A program made the translations under genes and the position numbers. The notes under the pieces were generated by a model. That model was not told the origin of the DNA, made no database searches, and was given only the letters and a program-made list of their open reading frames with translations. From Brachionus manjavacas (taxonomy: Eukaryota; Rotifera; Eurotatoria; Ploima; Brachionidae), in the NCBI GenBank assembly GCA_019054805.1, contig JAHQIY010000015.1:132001-196000 (forward strand): a stretch of 64,000 nt of DNA. Direction: 5' to 3'. Of the stretch, positions 44,510-55,089 are shown piece after piece (within the stretch, counting starts at the first letter, position 1; each line of letters opens with the position of its first letter).

Positions 44510-46240
44510 CGAGTTGCCAGTAGACGTATGAGCAAGGAGGTGTTTAGGACGTCTATTAGTGTTTAGACAGTTTTGATCTCGGATTGGTAGTGAGTGAAAT
44601 ATTTTGCTTTGTGGATTGCTTCAATTTCGCCAAATCTCGTTCGCCAATTGAGTCGAACTTATTTCTAATTCGTTTAAAATTATGAATTTGTGAATTTAGT
44701 TGAAAAATGATTCGAGAATCTACACTAAAATAAGAGGTTAAGTTCGTTAGCAAGCACTACTAGAATTTTTGAATAATTTATTACAGCTTTTGGAATGGAG
44801 GATTCTTGGCCAATACTTATTTGCGCTTGTCGATCACCTCTTCTTGTCTATTATGTTAAATTTTGTTCACATATATTATTTTTAGTTGTGACACATTTTT
44901 TGTCCTATTAAAAACTAAAAACTAAAAATTCATTTTAAATAAATTTTATTTTAATCCATTAAGCTATTTTTTTTTATTTAAATTGTTCAACAATATTGTT
45001 TTTAATTCAAAAAAATTTTTCTCTTAAATTTTTTCAATCGATTTTTGGCATTAATGAATTAGTAGCCGCGAAAGTAAACATTGATTAAGTTTATTTTGCA
45101 AGGTTCTTTAAGAATGCATTCAAAGAACAAATATTGGTTATTAAAATAAAAATATTTTCCGAAAACAATAAATTATTTACAGCGTGCTAAAAATTGTCTT
45201 GTAACTTAAAATTAAAATTTATTCATTGGCAAAATTTTTATTTGATGATTAACTCAAATGTTTAGAATCTTTATTAATCTTTTCATTCATTTAAATTTTT
45301 TTTTATTTCTTTAATTATTGATCATTTGAATAATCTTATAATAATCAAAAAACAAAAAGTGATTATTCTTTAATATTTAGATTTTTCATTGAAAAAAAAT
45401 TTGAATATCAAAAAATATATTCAAACTTTTATTATTAAGCAATTATTAATAAATGAATTATAGTTAAAAATTTTAAATGAATGAAAAGATTCAAATTAAT
45501 GTTGATTTGTCAAAAAAAATAAAAAAAAAACATTTAATCGAAGATGAAAATGTATTCATGAAATATTTATATATTTTTTAAATTGGCAAGTTTAAAGTTC
45601 ACATCAAATTTTAAGATAAAAGCGTTTATCCTGATTAAATGATAATTCTTGATCAGTTTAAAAATAAAATGACATTAAAAACTATCAATAATTAAAATAG
45701 CTCATGTTAAGTTAGTTCAGCAATTCAAATGCATAATCTATATTCATTCATTCAGACTAATATAATTGATTGAGCCACTTTAACAAATTATAAATGTTAA
45801 ATTATTAAATTTTTTGTTTGTAAAAGATTCCATTTTTTTCTAATTATTTTGAAAGAGCGTAAGCTCGGTTAGAAAACTAAAAAAATATATTCACTAAAAA
45901 ATTAAATACATAAAAGTTGAATAAAAAGGGGTGATTTACAATTTTATAAATGAAAATAAACTTTACTAAAAATTTGATAAAGTTTTAAAAAATTGAGACT
46001 TTTAAAATTCTAAAATGTAAAAACATAAAAACAAAATATTTGTATCACTAATACCATATAAGTTTAAATGTTTGTATAATTTTCATTAACGTGTGTAGAA
46101 TAAAAAATGGCACAAAAGTTAAGTATAATTTGCTTAAAGAGTGGACAAGACCTTTCCCAATTTTTTTCAAAAAAATTTATAATCAGCTTGATCTCAGCTT
46201 TTAAATAAATAAAAATTAAATAATAAAGCGGAATTTTCTA
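44510..46240. other. AT-rich intergenic stretch
   Basis: No gene seen on either strand. A GAGCGTAAGCTCG hairpin at 45855-45867, followed by an A-rich tract, resembles the retroelement-tail hairpins at 53727 and 53923. Confidence 0.5.
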
Positions 46241-46249
46241 CAAGTGATT

Positions 46250-46830
46250 GTAAAAAATGTACGAAACCATCATTAGAGTTTTGTACAACTTTGCTAAAAG
46301 TAACCAAAATTTGCCAAAATCTGATGTTGTAAGGCGATTCACTTTGTAGAAGTAACGTTGGCAAATGACTGGAGAGTGTAAAGAGAAAGTATGTTAAAAA
46401 ATTTGAAAAAAAATTAATGGTCTGGTCTGATTGGTTTTTTCACAACTCGGAATAAGCCAACCATTTTTTGTACCCAGTGGTCTAGCGGTCAATCAACATG
46501 TCTAGCTTGGAAAGTGTATTAAGAAACGACTTGAACCATTGATTGAACTTTAGCATCATCTCATTATGCGAATATGGTACATAATTATATAATTGAAGAT
46601 ATAATTAAAATCTTCAATTTACGTAATTATAAATTGAAGAGATTTGGCAAAATTTGAAAGCTAAAGTTTATGAGGGTGAATGAAAGGCCAAAATTCTTAA
46701 GCAACTCGAAAACAAAATTCGCACTTGCCCAAGCAACATGGACCCAAAGGTTGTTCAAGACCATGCCAGAACTGTTCGCTCTAGGCTCCATATTATGCGT
46801 TGTCATGGAGTTCAATACCTAAACTGATAT
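46250..46830 (+). pseudogene. Tc1/mariner transposase remnant
   Basis: Plus-strand blocks in shifting frames: FFVPSGLAVNQHV and LGKCIKKRLEPLIEL (the central Tc1 segment after the second catalytic Asp), then IWQNLKAKVYEGE, KILKQLENKIRTC and SNMDPKVVQDHARTVRSRLH ending with a stop near 46820. This matches the C-terminal third of Tc1-type transposases. Frameshifts and stops make it inactive; terminal repeats were not located. Confidence 0.75.
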
Positions 46831-46834
46831 TATT

Positions 46835-47455
46835 TTTTCAAAATTGGCGAATTCAGTTATAATAAAAAAAAATTTAAATCCTTTGTTTAATAAAAAATTA
46901 TTTATTATCAAGTGATTAGTGAAAATTAATTCTACACCCGTTATTAACAAGAGGAATTCCATTTTGTTCAGCACGGCATATTTGATTAATTTAAATCCAT
47001 TTATTTTATTTCATCAATACTTAAAATTTAAATTTAAATTGTCTTGCTGAGGTCAAAGATAAATAAAGAGAGAGATCTCTTGACTGATGTAGTTCAGTCA
47101 AGAGATGGTGGAAATTAGACACGCTGTTTTACAAAGAAAACAATCTGGCTTTTAGTTTTCAGTAAAAAATTAAATTAATTTATGTGGCCTCTTTATTTAA
47201 TCTGGAATATCGAAAGTCGTGTATTTTATCTTCAATAGCATAAAATTTAAAATAAATTTAAGGATCATGATTCTCTTAACTAAAATGTTTATATACAGAT
47301 GCTGTCATAATACTTTGCATATAATTCTTTATTTGAGGAATATGCTGTTTTACTTTTATTTTCGTATGTTTAGTTTGACCAATATAATACAAATTTTTAA
47401 CATTTCAATTATTATTATTATTATTCAATAATAATAAAACTCATGTAACCATGCC
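46835..47455. other. Intergenic between two element remnants
   Basis: AT-rich; contains an inverted pair around 47070-47108 (AGAGATCTCTTGACTGA and TCAGTCAAGAGAT). No gene recognised. Confidence 0.5.
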
Positions 47456-47464
47456 ATTTTTGTA

Positions 47465-48120
47465 TTGAAAGAAACAACTCTTAACTACATCAATAAAGGC
47501 TTTGGATGTAGGATAGCATCTTTAGATTCAGAAAAGGCCTTTGACAAAATATGGCGTAATGGCTTATTCTATAAATTATTAAAGAGACTGCATACTTCCT
47601 ACTGGGTATTGCTTAGGATCTATTATAACTCAGCACTAGCTGTTTTATCTCTTCCAAATAATCTAACAACAAAACTCTTTAAAATTGAAAATGGTGTAAA
47701 ACAAAATATTTGTGGATCTTATGGGAATAAATGGAGAATAAAATTTAACGCTAAAAAACAAAAATTGTTAACTTTGGCATTCAATTATTTAAGTCTGTAT
47801 TTCACCTTAATGGATCCGAACTTAAAGAAGCAAATCAGTTAGAATACATAAGATTCATTATAGATTACAATCTTGACCTTAACACACAGGCAGTTGTAAA
47901 TTTTAAAAAAGTTCAGAGCAGCTTTTTTGGAATTTCGTATCTTCTGCCTAAAAATAGTCCTTCCTCTTCACCTAAATTCAAATCAATTATTTACAAAACA
48001 TATTGCTTATCTAAATTCACATTTGGTCTTGAGGCTCTCACTCTCAATTCGACCACAAAGGATTCAATAATAATAAGAAAGATACAATTAAATATAATTA
48101 TCTATCATCACAATTTTTAA
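47465..48120 (+). pseudogene. Non-LTR reverse-transcriptase fragment with internal deletion
   Basis: Begins with LDSEKAFDKIWRNGLFYKLL (the D-x-x-K-A-F-D-x-V palm motif with the first catalytic Asp), continues TTKLFKIENGVKQ (equivalent to the VPQG region), then jumps to WRIKFNAKKQKLL with no YxDD box, so the catalytic centre is deleted. A second frame carries EANQLEYIRFIIDYNLDLNT and KFKSIIYKTYCLSKFTFGLE, the usual downstream segment. Non-functional. Confidence 0.85.
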
Positions 48121-48124
48121 AATA

Positions 48125-49540
48125 TATGCTAAATGAAAAATAAACTAAAAGAAAATTAAAGAAAATCTTAAGATTAATCTGATTTGTAATGATGGTATAT
48201 CTGATTCAATTTGGTTATGTCTTTGCAATTTAAAATTAAAACATTACAGAACTCTCCTAAATGAGCTAATTCAAAATAAAAGAAATGCATGAATTTTGGT
48301 CCAAATTATCTTGCTTTCAAACTTTCATGTCTTTTTCTATTTTCGAACTAATGTTCCTTGTTTATTTTTATAATTTTATTTTTAGGTAATAATTTTTCAT
48401 TTTTAAAAAAATCTTAAAAAGAAAATGAATTTTTTTACTTCTCCTTAAAGGAGGTTAATTCATTTCAATAAATAACTAAATACTGAAATTAACCTTTAGG
48501 AGATCATTTAATCACTTGTAAAGTTAAAAAATTCTATTTTTTGATCCATTGAGGCGACGATTTTATTTATAATGAATTTAACTGAGCCCACAGCACCAAT
48601 ATTTTCACTTTTGTAACTAAATTCTATTAAGCATTTATTATATAAATGGAGTTATTTTAGCACAGTGTGTGTGTGTGCTTAGATTGGTAAATTTTTATTC
48701 TAACTTGAATCATATTTTTTAAGGAATTTATTTTTATCATAGATTTTATTTCTTTTCTTTTATTTATTTTTTAATTTGTATGAACCAAGAGCATTTGACT
48801 GAAAGGAAAAACTAAGATCCATTCCTAACTGCCAGTGTAAACCTAACTATATTTTAAATTAAAAATGCTAGATTTGTAAAATAAACTGATTCAAATATAA
48901 AAACTGAAATCTATCAGAGAAAGCTTATATTTTTCAATTAAAAATTTATCATTTTTAATAATTGTCTATATTTTGCTCGTGATTTATACTATGATCACAT
49001 GAATTCCTTAATTCAATTTTCTAAACTAGCAATATTGCGATAAAAAGGGTTTAAGGTTGAAAAATTTAATAAAATACCCATTATATGCAGTTTTTAAGAC
49101 AAAAAAATCGAGTTATCCCATCTTGGAACTCAGTAGTTAGACTATTGCGCACAATTTTTTGTTTAATAGTTTAATTACCACATAGTTTTCCACATTACTC
49201 TACATTATCTTCTAATGGAGTCTTTTGAGGAAGTTGTCAGCTAAGCCGATTTAGTTCTGGCTTTGTTCTTTAAAGAAATTGGAATTGAAATCAATTCGGA
49301 AGGTAAAATTTTATCATAATTAAAAGTATACAAGTATGTATGCAAAATATTAAGATAAAATATATCAATTAGGCAATAATTTTTCTGGTCTTAAATAAAA
49401 TAGTCAATTTCTCTAGTCCTTTTTGACAGTAACTCGGCAAATTGAAGTTTCAGATCATATTTTAAGATCAAAGCGATCATTTTAAATTTTAAAACTTAAT
49501 TAATTTAATGATTTTGATAATTTTTAAAAAATAGATTTTA
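48125..49540. other. Intergenic stretch
   Basis: AT-rich. An imperfect inverted repeat lies at 48441-48506 (TCTCCTTAAAGGAGGTTAAT against the reverse of ATTAACCTTTAGGAGA). Otherwise nothing recognised. Confidence 0.5.
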
Positions 49541-49552
49541 AAAATTACTGGA

Positions 49553-49846
49553 CATAATAATAATTGTCTCTATTCTATCCTAGTGGATAATGGGGAGGCG
49601 CTCATCTCCTTTTGATGTCCCTTTTTGAGCAACGGTTCCGATCTGACACAGAGGCTACTGCATAGAGCTGGTCATCTACACCGAAATTATTACTCAGCCG
49701 TAACTGGTGCCCCTATATTTATGATGAAAGAGGTTTAAACATTCGCCCCGTATAGCAGAGATATTTTGATGATTATTTCACCGTCAGCGGGTTTTGAACC
49801 CTCGATCCTCTGCTTGCATGACTAACACGCAAACCATTCGGGGCTC
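49553..49846 (-). mobile_element. tRNA-derived SINE with target-site duplication
   Basis: Read on the minus strand the element starts GAGCCCCGAATGGTTTGCG, carries an A-box-like D-arm segment (TGGTTTGCGTGTTAG) and a B-box GGTTCAAAACC at 49800-49790, then a unique body of about 230 bases, and ends in an ATT repeat (49565-49553). ATTACTGGA occurs on both sides (49544-49552 and 49847-49855), a 9-base target-site duplication. The body matches the sequence at 53371-53480, so the element is repetitive. Confidence 0.75.
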
Positions 49847-49859
49847 ATTACTGGATTTC

Positions 49860-51395
49860 AGTTTCATAATAAAATTAAATTAACATCTAAATGATTGATA
49901 TCTAATTTATTTAACAAAAGAGATTCAAACTATAAAATTATTTTATTTTTTGTAGAAATTTTTAGAAAAATTTTGTTAAATAATAATATGACATTTTATT
50001 ATTTGACCTTTTGATCTTGATATCAAACTTCAATTTGCCAGCTACTCAGTTTTTTTTTGCAAAATAGATTAATAATGGCAAATTGAAGTTTATGATCAAA
50101 TGTAAATTTCAAATCAAAATTTTTAGTTTTTGATTTAAATAAAAAGACATTTTCATCAGTTTTTTAAATATTAAATCTATATACTTTATTAAAAATGATT
50201 TGTTTAATCTTTAATTAAATAATTTTATTATATGAATTTTTATCTGGATTTGAATAAAATCTAAATAAATATTTTGAAATTCTGCAATACAAAATTTAAC
50301 TTTGTTTCGCTGTAATGTTTTTAATTAATATTGAAATAACATTTGAAGCCAGAATTTGGACGCTTTAATGTGAATTTAGAATTTGTCTTTAAAAATTTCA
50401 AATAAATACTTTATAAAAATCATAAAAAAATATTTTTTTATTTAATTAAGATAATAAACATTTTGTGTTTAGTTAAAAACTATTTAAAAAAAATTTTTTT
50501 CATCATTTTTATTTAGATTTTAATCTATTGAGTTTTGATCATGTGATCATGATCAAAACTTCAAGTTGCTATTTATAATTTTGATTCCGAATAGAAGTTT
50601 ATCAAAGGAAAAAATAATTTTTTCTTTTATCATAAGAAGTTTGCAATATTTCTGGTTAATAAGTATATTTCATTAATTTTTGCACATCATGTCAACCGGA
50701 AGCTTTATTAATTTCAATTTAAATCTTAACTAAAAATCAAAATTAAATAAAATTAAAAACTGATAATGAAATATTGTTCAAAAATAAATTAAGAAAAAAT
50801 AAGTGATAAAAAAATAAACTCAAATTACCCAAACATAATTAAAAAATTGTTAGTCATCAACCCATCTTTATTTGAGTATGAATATGTTTTTTTTTTGATG
50901 AATCTTGTAAAAAAAAAATCTTTATATTTTCTATTAATCTATTTTGATTTTAAGATAACGCTAATTTTTAAAATTTTACAAAAAAGTCATCAAAGTTAAT
51001 AAAATGTTTCCTTTCAATTAATTAATAAATTAAATATTTGTAAACATTTATTTTGTTCAACTTGATAAAATGAAAATCAAAATATTTCCTTGTTTCTGGT
51101 TTAAAAAAGAAAAACAAAATGTTAAATTGACTAGAACTATTTATTGCATTATGTTGTATTTTTTGAAAGTAAAAATAAATTCGACATTATAAAAGAATTT
51201 GTCTCGATATAAAACAAATCAAATGATCCAACAAAAAGTAAAGTGACACCAAAAGCCTAATACAACTCTTGAACTAATTACAATTATTAGTATTCTTAGT
51301 TTTAACAATTTATTGATAAAATAGTACACAAATTTACATTTTCTCAAGACACAAAAATAAAAAATTAAGAGAAAATTTTTATTTATTTTTGTTAT
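49860..51395. other. AT-rich intergenic stretch
   Basis: No gene or recognisable element on either strand; the right end is the 3' UTR of NF-YA copy 2. Several imperfect GCAAATTGAAGTTTNNGATCA-like segments (49440, 50030, 50080, 50550) hint at an old dispersed repeat. Confidence 0.45.
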
Positions 51396-51401
51396 CGCTA
51401 T

Positions 51402-52186
51402 TCAATTGATTTTTTTTGCAAAGCGTCCACCTTGGCCTCTAACCCTATTCATGGCATGTTTATGTCTTGATTCATGCAGAAATTTTTTCTAAAAAAAAAA
51501 TAAAAGTAAATTAATAAAATTTTGCTCACTGTGTTGCTTTAAAGACAAACTTTTCGAATCCTCGGTATGCGTCCAGCATTCTCCAACTTTGCCCTAGCAA
51601 CCCGTCTCTTCATAATTCTGTTATACTGTTTGGCATTGACATACAGCGGCTCCTCCTCGCCAGCCTCACTACTCTCAGTCAGCTGTTCACTTGGAACATT
51701 GTTCACCAACGAACTAATATCACTAAAACTATGAACATTTTGTCTTTGGCTAGCAGTTTGTCCGTTGGACGGCATCATCATCATTATGTTGCCATTGTTT
51801 GTACATATCTGTTGACCCTGACCTTGGATCATGTTCGCCGACAAAGGAATAACTTGACACATGGAGTTTAGCTAGCTAAACATTTATTTAAAAAAATAAT
51901 TTAAAATTGTTACCTTGGTGTCCTCCTTGCTGGTCAGGGTTTTGAACAATTATGGCTTGTTGGCCGTCGCCCAGTGACACTATCTGACCATGAGCAAACC
52001 CATTTGACATCGATTGTTCATAACCTAACTTTAAGAATAGTTTACTTTTCCAAATTTTCTCCATTTTTTCTCTAAACTCACTTGTTGATTATGGTTGATA
52101 ATGGTGCCCAGTTGGGCATAGGTTTGAGAATTAGAGTCAAATTGGTGTTCGTGTTCATTTTTGACATCGTGATGCTCCTGTTCCAT
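51402..52186 (-). CDS. NFYA: NF-YA, CCAAT-binding subunit (copy 2)
   Basis: Second NF-YA paralogue. Exons 52186-52082, 52028-51914, 51852-51551 and 51488-51402 close in frame to 202 residues. The N-terminus is acidic and His/Gln-rich (MEQEHHDVKNEHEHQFDS); the middle has FAHGQIVSLGDGQQAIIVQN, which aligns with copy 1. The core is [20 protein letters not shown] (A1), then GRIPRIRK / [20 protein letters not shown] (A2), with an intron exactly in the linker. That intron and two further upstream ones make four exons against two in copy 1. The linker again has one residue more than usual, as in copy 1. The frame is open upstream of the chosen Met to 52240, but no earlier ATG exists. The third exon's acceptor is CAAG/TTATT; no better one keeps phase. 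Confidence 0.94.
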
Positions 52187-52320
52187 TTCTCTATGTTCAA
52201 AAATTTCAAATAAAAAATGAATACACTCAAATCGAAGCAAATATTAATTGCATTTTTTTACAGAAAAAATTAAAAAAAATTTAAAATAATTCTAAAAAAA
52301 ATTCAAAAAAACAAAACAAA
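52187..52320. promoter_or_regulatory. Short divergent promoter region
   Basis: Only 134 bases separate the start codons of NF-YA copy 2 (minus) and the acidic protein (plus), so the two probably share a bidirectional promoter. No CCAAT or TATA element stands out. Confidence 0.5.
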
Positions 52321-52953
52321 ATGAAACCTAATAAAAAGTTAAAAGTCGATCAAGTAATAAGTTCACTGTTGAATTCGGACAGCGACTTCGATGACGATTC
52401 GTTCGAGGAAGACAGAAACAAAGCGCAAAAGACACCGCTCAAGTCAATCGAGAATAGACTGGAATGTTCAAAGATACCAGCACCAATTGAGCTAAAGACA
52501 ACAAGTCACGAAGAAAAGAGAATTGATGAAAATTTGACAAGCAGTGAATTGGAGAGTGAGGATGATGAGATGCCGTTGAGTGTGATGTGTGCCAAAAAGT
52601 CCAGGACTTGTTCGGACAGTGATGAAGATGTACCGCTGTCAGTTTTGCTTTCGAAAAAGACCGAACATAATCGGCAACTTTTAGCTTCAAAACTAAATGA
52701 ATTGGACAAAAAATATGACGAGTGTAGAAAAAAATTGTTTGAAAATAGGTGTTGTTTTTTCAAAGGTATACACGACTATTCTAGTGTTGAATGTGCCTTG
52801 GAATTGGGCATTGACAACAAAGAGTTAAGTTACGTGGACGATTCGGACTATGAGGAATTGTCCGAGGCTCAAGTTCCATCTTCTCCTATACTCATTTTGG
52901 AAAGCAATTTTTGCCTAGCTGTCAAAAATTTAAAACGAAAAATGCAATTATGA
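52321..52953 (+). CDS. Acidic protein of unknown family
   Basis: Single-exon frame of 210 residues with normal coding composition. The N-terminal half is highly acidic and Ser-rich (SLLNSDSDFDDDSFEEDR; SSELESEDDEMPLSVM), with a duplicated motif: DDEMPLSVMCAKKS and DEDVPLSVLLSKKT. A basic coiled stretch follows (LLASKLNELDKKYDECRKKL), then a C-terminal part with three Cys and a second acidic patch. Looks like a nuclear, chromatin-type acidic protein by composition only; no domain recognised. Head-to-head with NF-YA copy 2. Confidence 0.75.
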   Translation: MKPNKKLKVDQVISSLLNSDSDFDDDSFEEDRNKAQKTPLKSIENRLECSKIPAPIELKTTSHEEKRIDENLTSSELESEDDEMPLSVMCAKKSRTCSDSDEDVPLSVLLSKKTEHNRQLLASKLNELDKKYDECRKKLFENRCCFFKGIHDYSSVECALELGIDNKELSYVDDSDYEELSEAQVPSSPILILESNFCLAVKNLKRKMQL

Positions 52954-52959
52954 TTTTAG

Positions 52960-53365
52960 ACAATATCAGGTAAATTTTTATTCGAGTGTAGACAATTTTT
53001 TTTTCTAATTTTCATCAGTATTATTATTAAATTTTTTTAAATAAATAATTTTTATTTTTTCATAGCATTTTTTCTTGATTTTTTTTCTTGATTCCCTCAG
53101 CATCAACAAAAAAAAAGAAACAAATTTAAAAGAGGAAATTGTTTCTGTTTGATTAATTTATGTTCATTTTATTCAAATAATAGAGGATAAAAGTATAAAA
53201 TATTCTCAAATACTATCGATTAATGTTTTATTCAAATATTGTTTGAATCACGAGCTTTAGCATCCATATTGAATGAAGTTTTTTTTTTGCTTTAATTTTT
53301 TTTATTTTTGAATGATTAATATTGAAAATTACTCATCGACATTTAGAGAATATTCAACATCTTCT
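52960..53365. other. 3' flank of the acidic-protein gene
   Basis: AT-rich, no feature recognised. Confidence 0.5.
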
Positions 53366-53370
53366 TTTCC

Positions 53371-53640
53371 AGCACCGTTTTGAGCAATGGTTCCGATCTG
53401 ACACAAAGGTTAATTCAAAGAGAGATCATATATGCCGCAATTATAGCCAAGTCTAAACCGGTTGCCCTTTTTTAAATGAATGGCATTTAAAGCTATGATA
53501 TCTTACTTTTTCTTCTTTCTTTCCTGGACTTAAATACTTTGCAAATGTCACCTCTTACCCAAAAAAAATGGAAAATCCTCACCGTTGTTGGACTGCTCAT
53601 GCTTACTCCTAGTTCGGCTTGAATCGGTTTGGTTCAAAAA
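53371..53640 (-). mobile_element. Second, decayed copy of the SINE
   Basis: Positions 53371-53480 match the 3' body of the 49553 SINE (GAGCAATGGTTCCGATCTGA against GAGCAACGGTTCCGATCTGA, then GACACA-AGG and further patches). Downstream to 53640 the match fades; a GATTCAAGCC segment on the minus strand may be a relic of its B-box. Confidence 0.6.
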
Positions 53641-53644
53641 AAAA

Positions 53645-54475
53645 AAAAAAACTTATAAGATAATAATTTTATTTTATATTTCTTTTTTTTTTGTTTTTTG
53701 AAACATTTTATTTAAGCTTGGCAAAGGAGCGAAAGCTCGAGCCAATATTTATTTATTTATTATTTATTTAAATAAAGACGTTTATCCATTCACCTCTTAC
53801 AATTTTATCAATTTTAATTGTCTTATTATTATATTTTAACTTATTTTAAATTTCTTATAATAATTTTTCTTTACATTTTTATTTTATTTTGTCTTAATTT
53901 TTATTTTTTTTTTAATCTGAAGGAGCATTAGCTCGATACAGAAAACAAATAAATAAATAACCAAAAAAAAAAGCTTGTAAATAGCGACCTTAAAAAAATT
54001 GAGACTTAAAGGATAGTGAAGTTGTGAGCAGTCTTTGGCAGCAGAGAAATTTTGTTCAAATAAAACAGAAAAAAAATTGTAGTAATTTGAGTCTCATATG
54101 GATTTTGAGCCATTTATATTTATTGATAAACTTTATGATTATTTTTATTGATATTAAATTTAGTTATTTCAGGCAAATAGTTAATGTATCAAATATTTTT
54201 AAGATAATAAATAGAAAACTAAAAAACAATAATTTAAAATTCAACATTCAATTTTTTTTATTGATTGCACAATTAACCTCACAAATCAATAATCAATTTT
54301 CAATATATTTTTTAATTTTATGTTGAATATTTTATGTATGAATTTTATATTTGAAATAATCATAATATTTGACAATTCTTTTTTTAATATTACAAAACTT
54401 TATTAAGTAGTCATATTTTTGGTTTTTGGTCTATGTCTCCTGAAAAATTCAATTATACAACAATGATATCGAGTA
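53645..54475. other. AT-rich stretch with two retroelement-tail hairpins
   Basis: Hairpins GAGCGAAAGCTCG (53727-53739) and GAGCATTAGCTCG (53923-53935), each followed by TTTA/AAAT-type tails, look like the 3' ends of short-truncated non-LTR insertions. No reverse-transcriptase coding remains beside them. The 100-codon frame at 54024 is low-complexity. Confidence 0.5.
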
Positions 54476-54489
54476 GCAAAATATTGCTA

Positions 54490-54850
54490 TTAGTAAAATT
54501 TCTTTCTCACAAATCATGGATATTAAGAAATAAAAACGCTGTCGAATATTTATAATGCACTAGTAGGGTCTATAATTGATAACAGCTTGTTCATCTTTAG
54601 TCTTGCTTCACATTTTAACTTTCATAAGTTACAAGTATCTCAAAATATATCCTTTAAGTCAATATGACACAGAAACGTGGTTAATAGATGGACTAAACGA
54701 CTATTTTTAGATAAAAAATTAAGGATAACGAGAATTGAGAAATCTGTTATATTAGCGGAAATCTACGCAAATTGATATTTTCAAAAATTAAAAAAAAACA
54801 TATCTGAATGAGACTAAAAAAAGTAACAATTGCTTTGAGTAAGTTTTTAA
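54490..54850 (+). pseudogene. Non-LTR reverse-transcriptase fragment
   Basis: A plus-strand block reads YNALVGSIIDNSLFIFSLAS then HKLQVSQN, parallel to LHKSLIGSILDYSLPCLN ... KKIQVIQI of the 17765-18220 element. Stops and frame changes follow. A short, decayed C-terminal RT piece. Confidence 0.5.
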
Positions 54851-55089
54851 AACAGATCTCTTATCCAAAATTAAACCCTTTGATTAAAAATGAACGCGAT
54901 TTCATCAAACTTCATTTTGAAAAATTCGGCTTAATTGGGCAATGTGAATTTTCATACAAACCTTCCTAAATTTCCATAAAATAATACTCTTTTTCACTTT
55001 TAAAATTTGCTATAATTAAGCTGAATTGAATTTGGAAGTGAAACAACGTGAAAATCTGTTTGTTCGTGGAAAATATGCGCTTCCAAAGG

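Noticed and set aside
46627-46815. 62-codon minus-strand frame
   Set aside because: Antisense of the Tc1/mariner C-terminal block.
49790-49850. Possible functional tRNA gene on the minus strand
   Set aside because: The B-box and head resemble a tRNA but no cloverleaf with a paired acceptor stem closes; flanking duplication and body identify a SINE.
54024-54326. 100-codon plus-strand frame
   Set aside because: Ile/Asn/Phe-rich low-complexity translation of AT-rich DNA without any motif.
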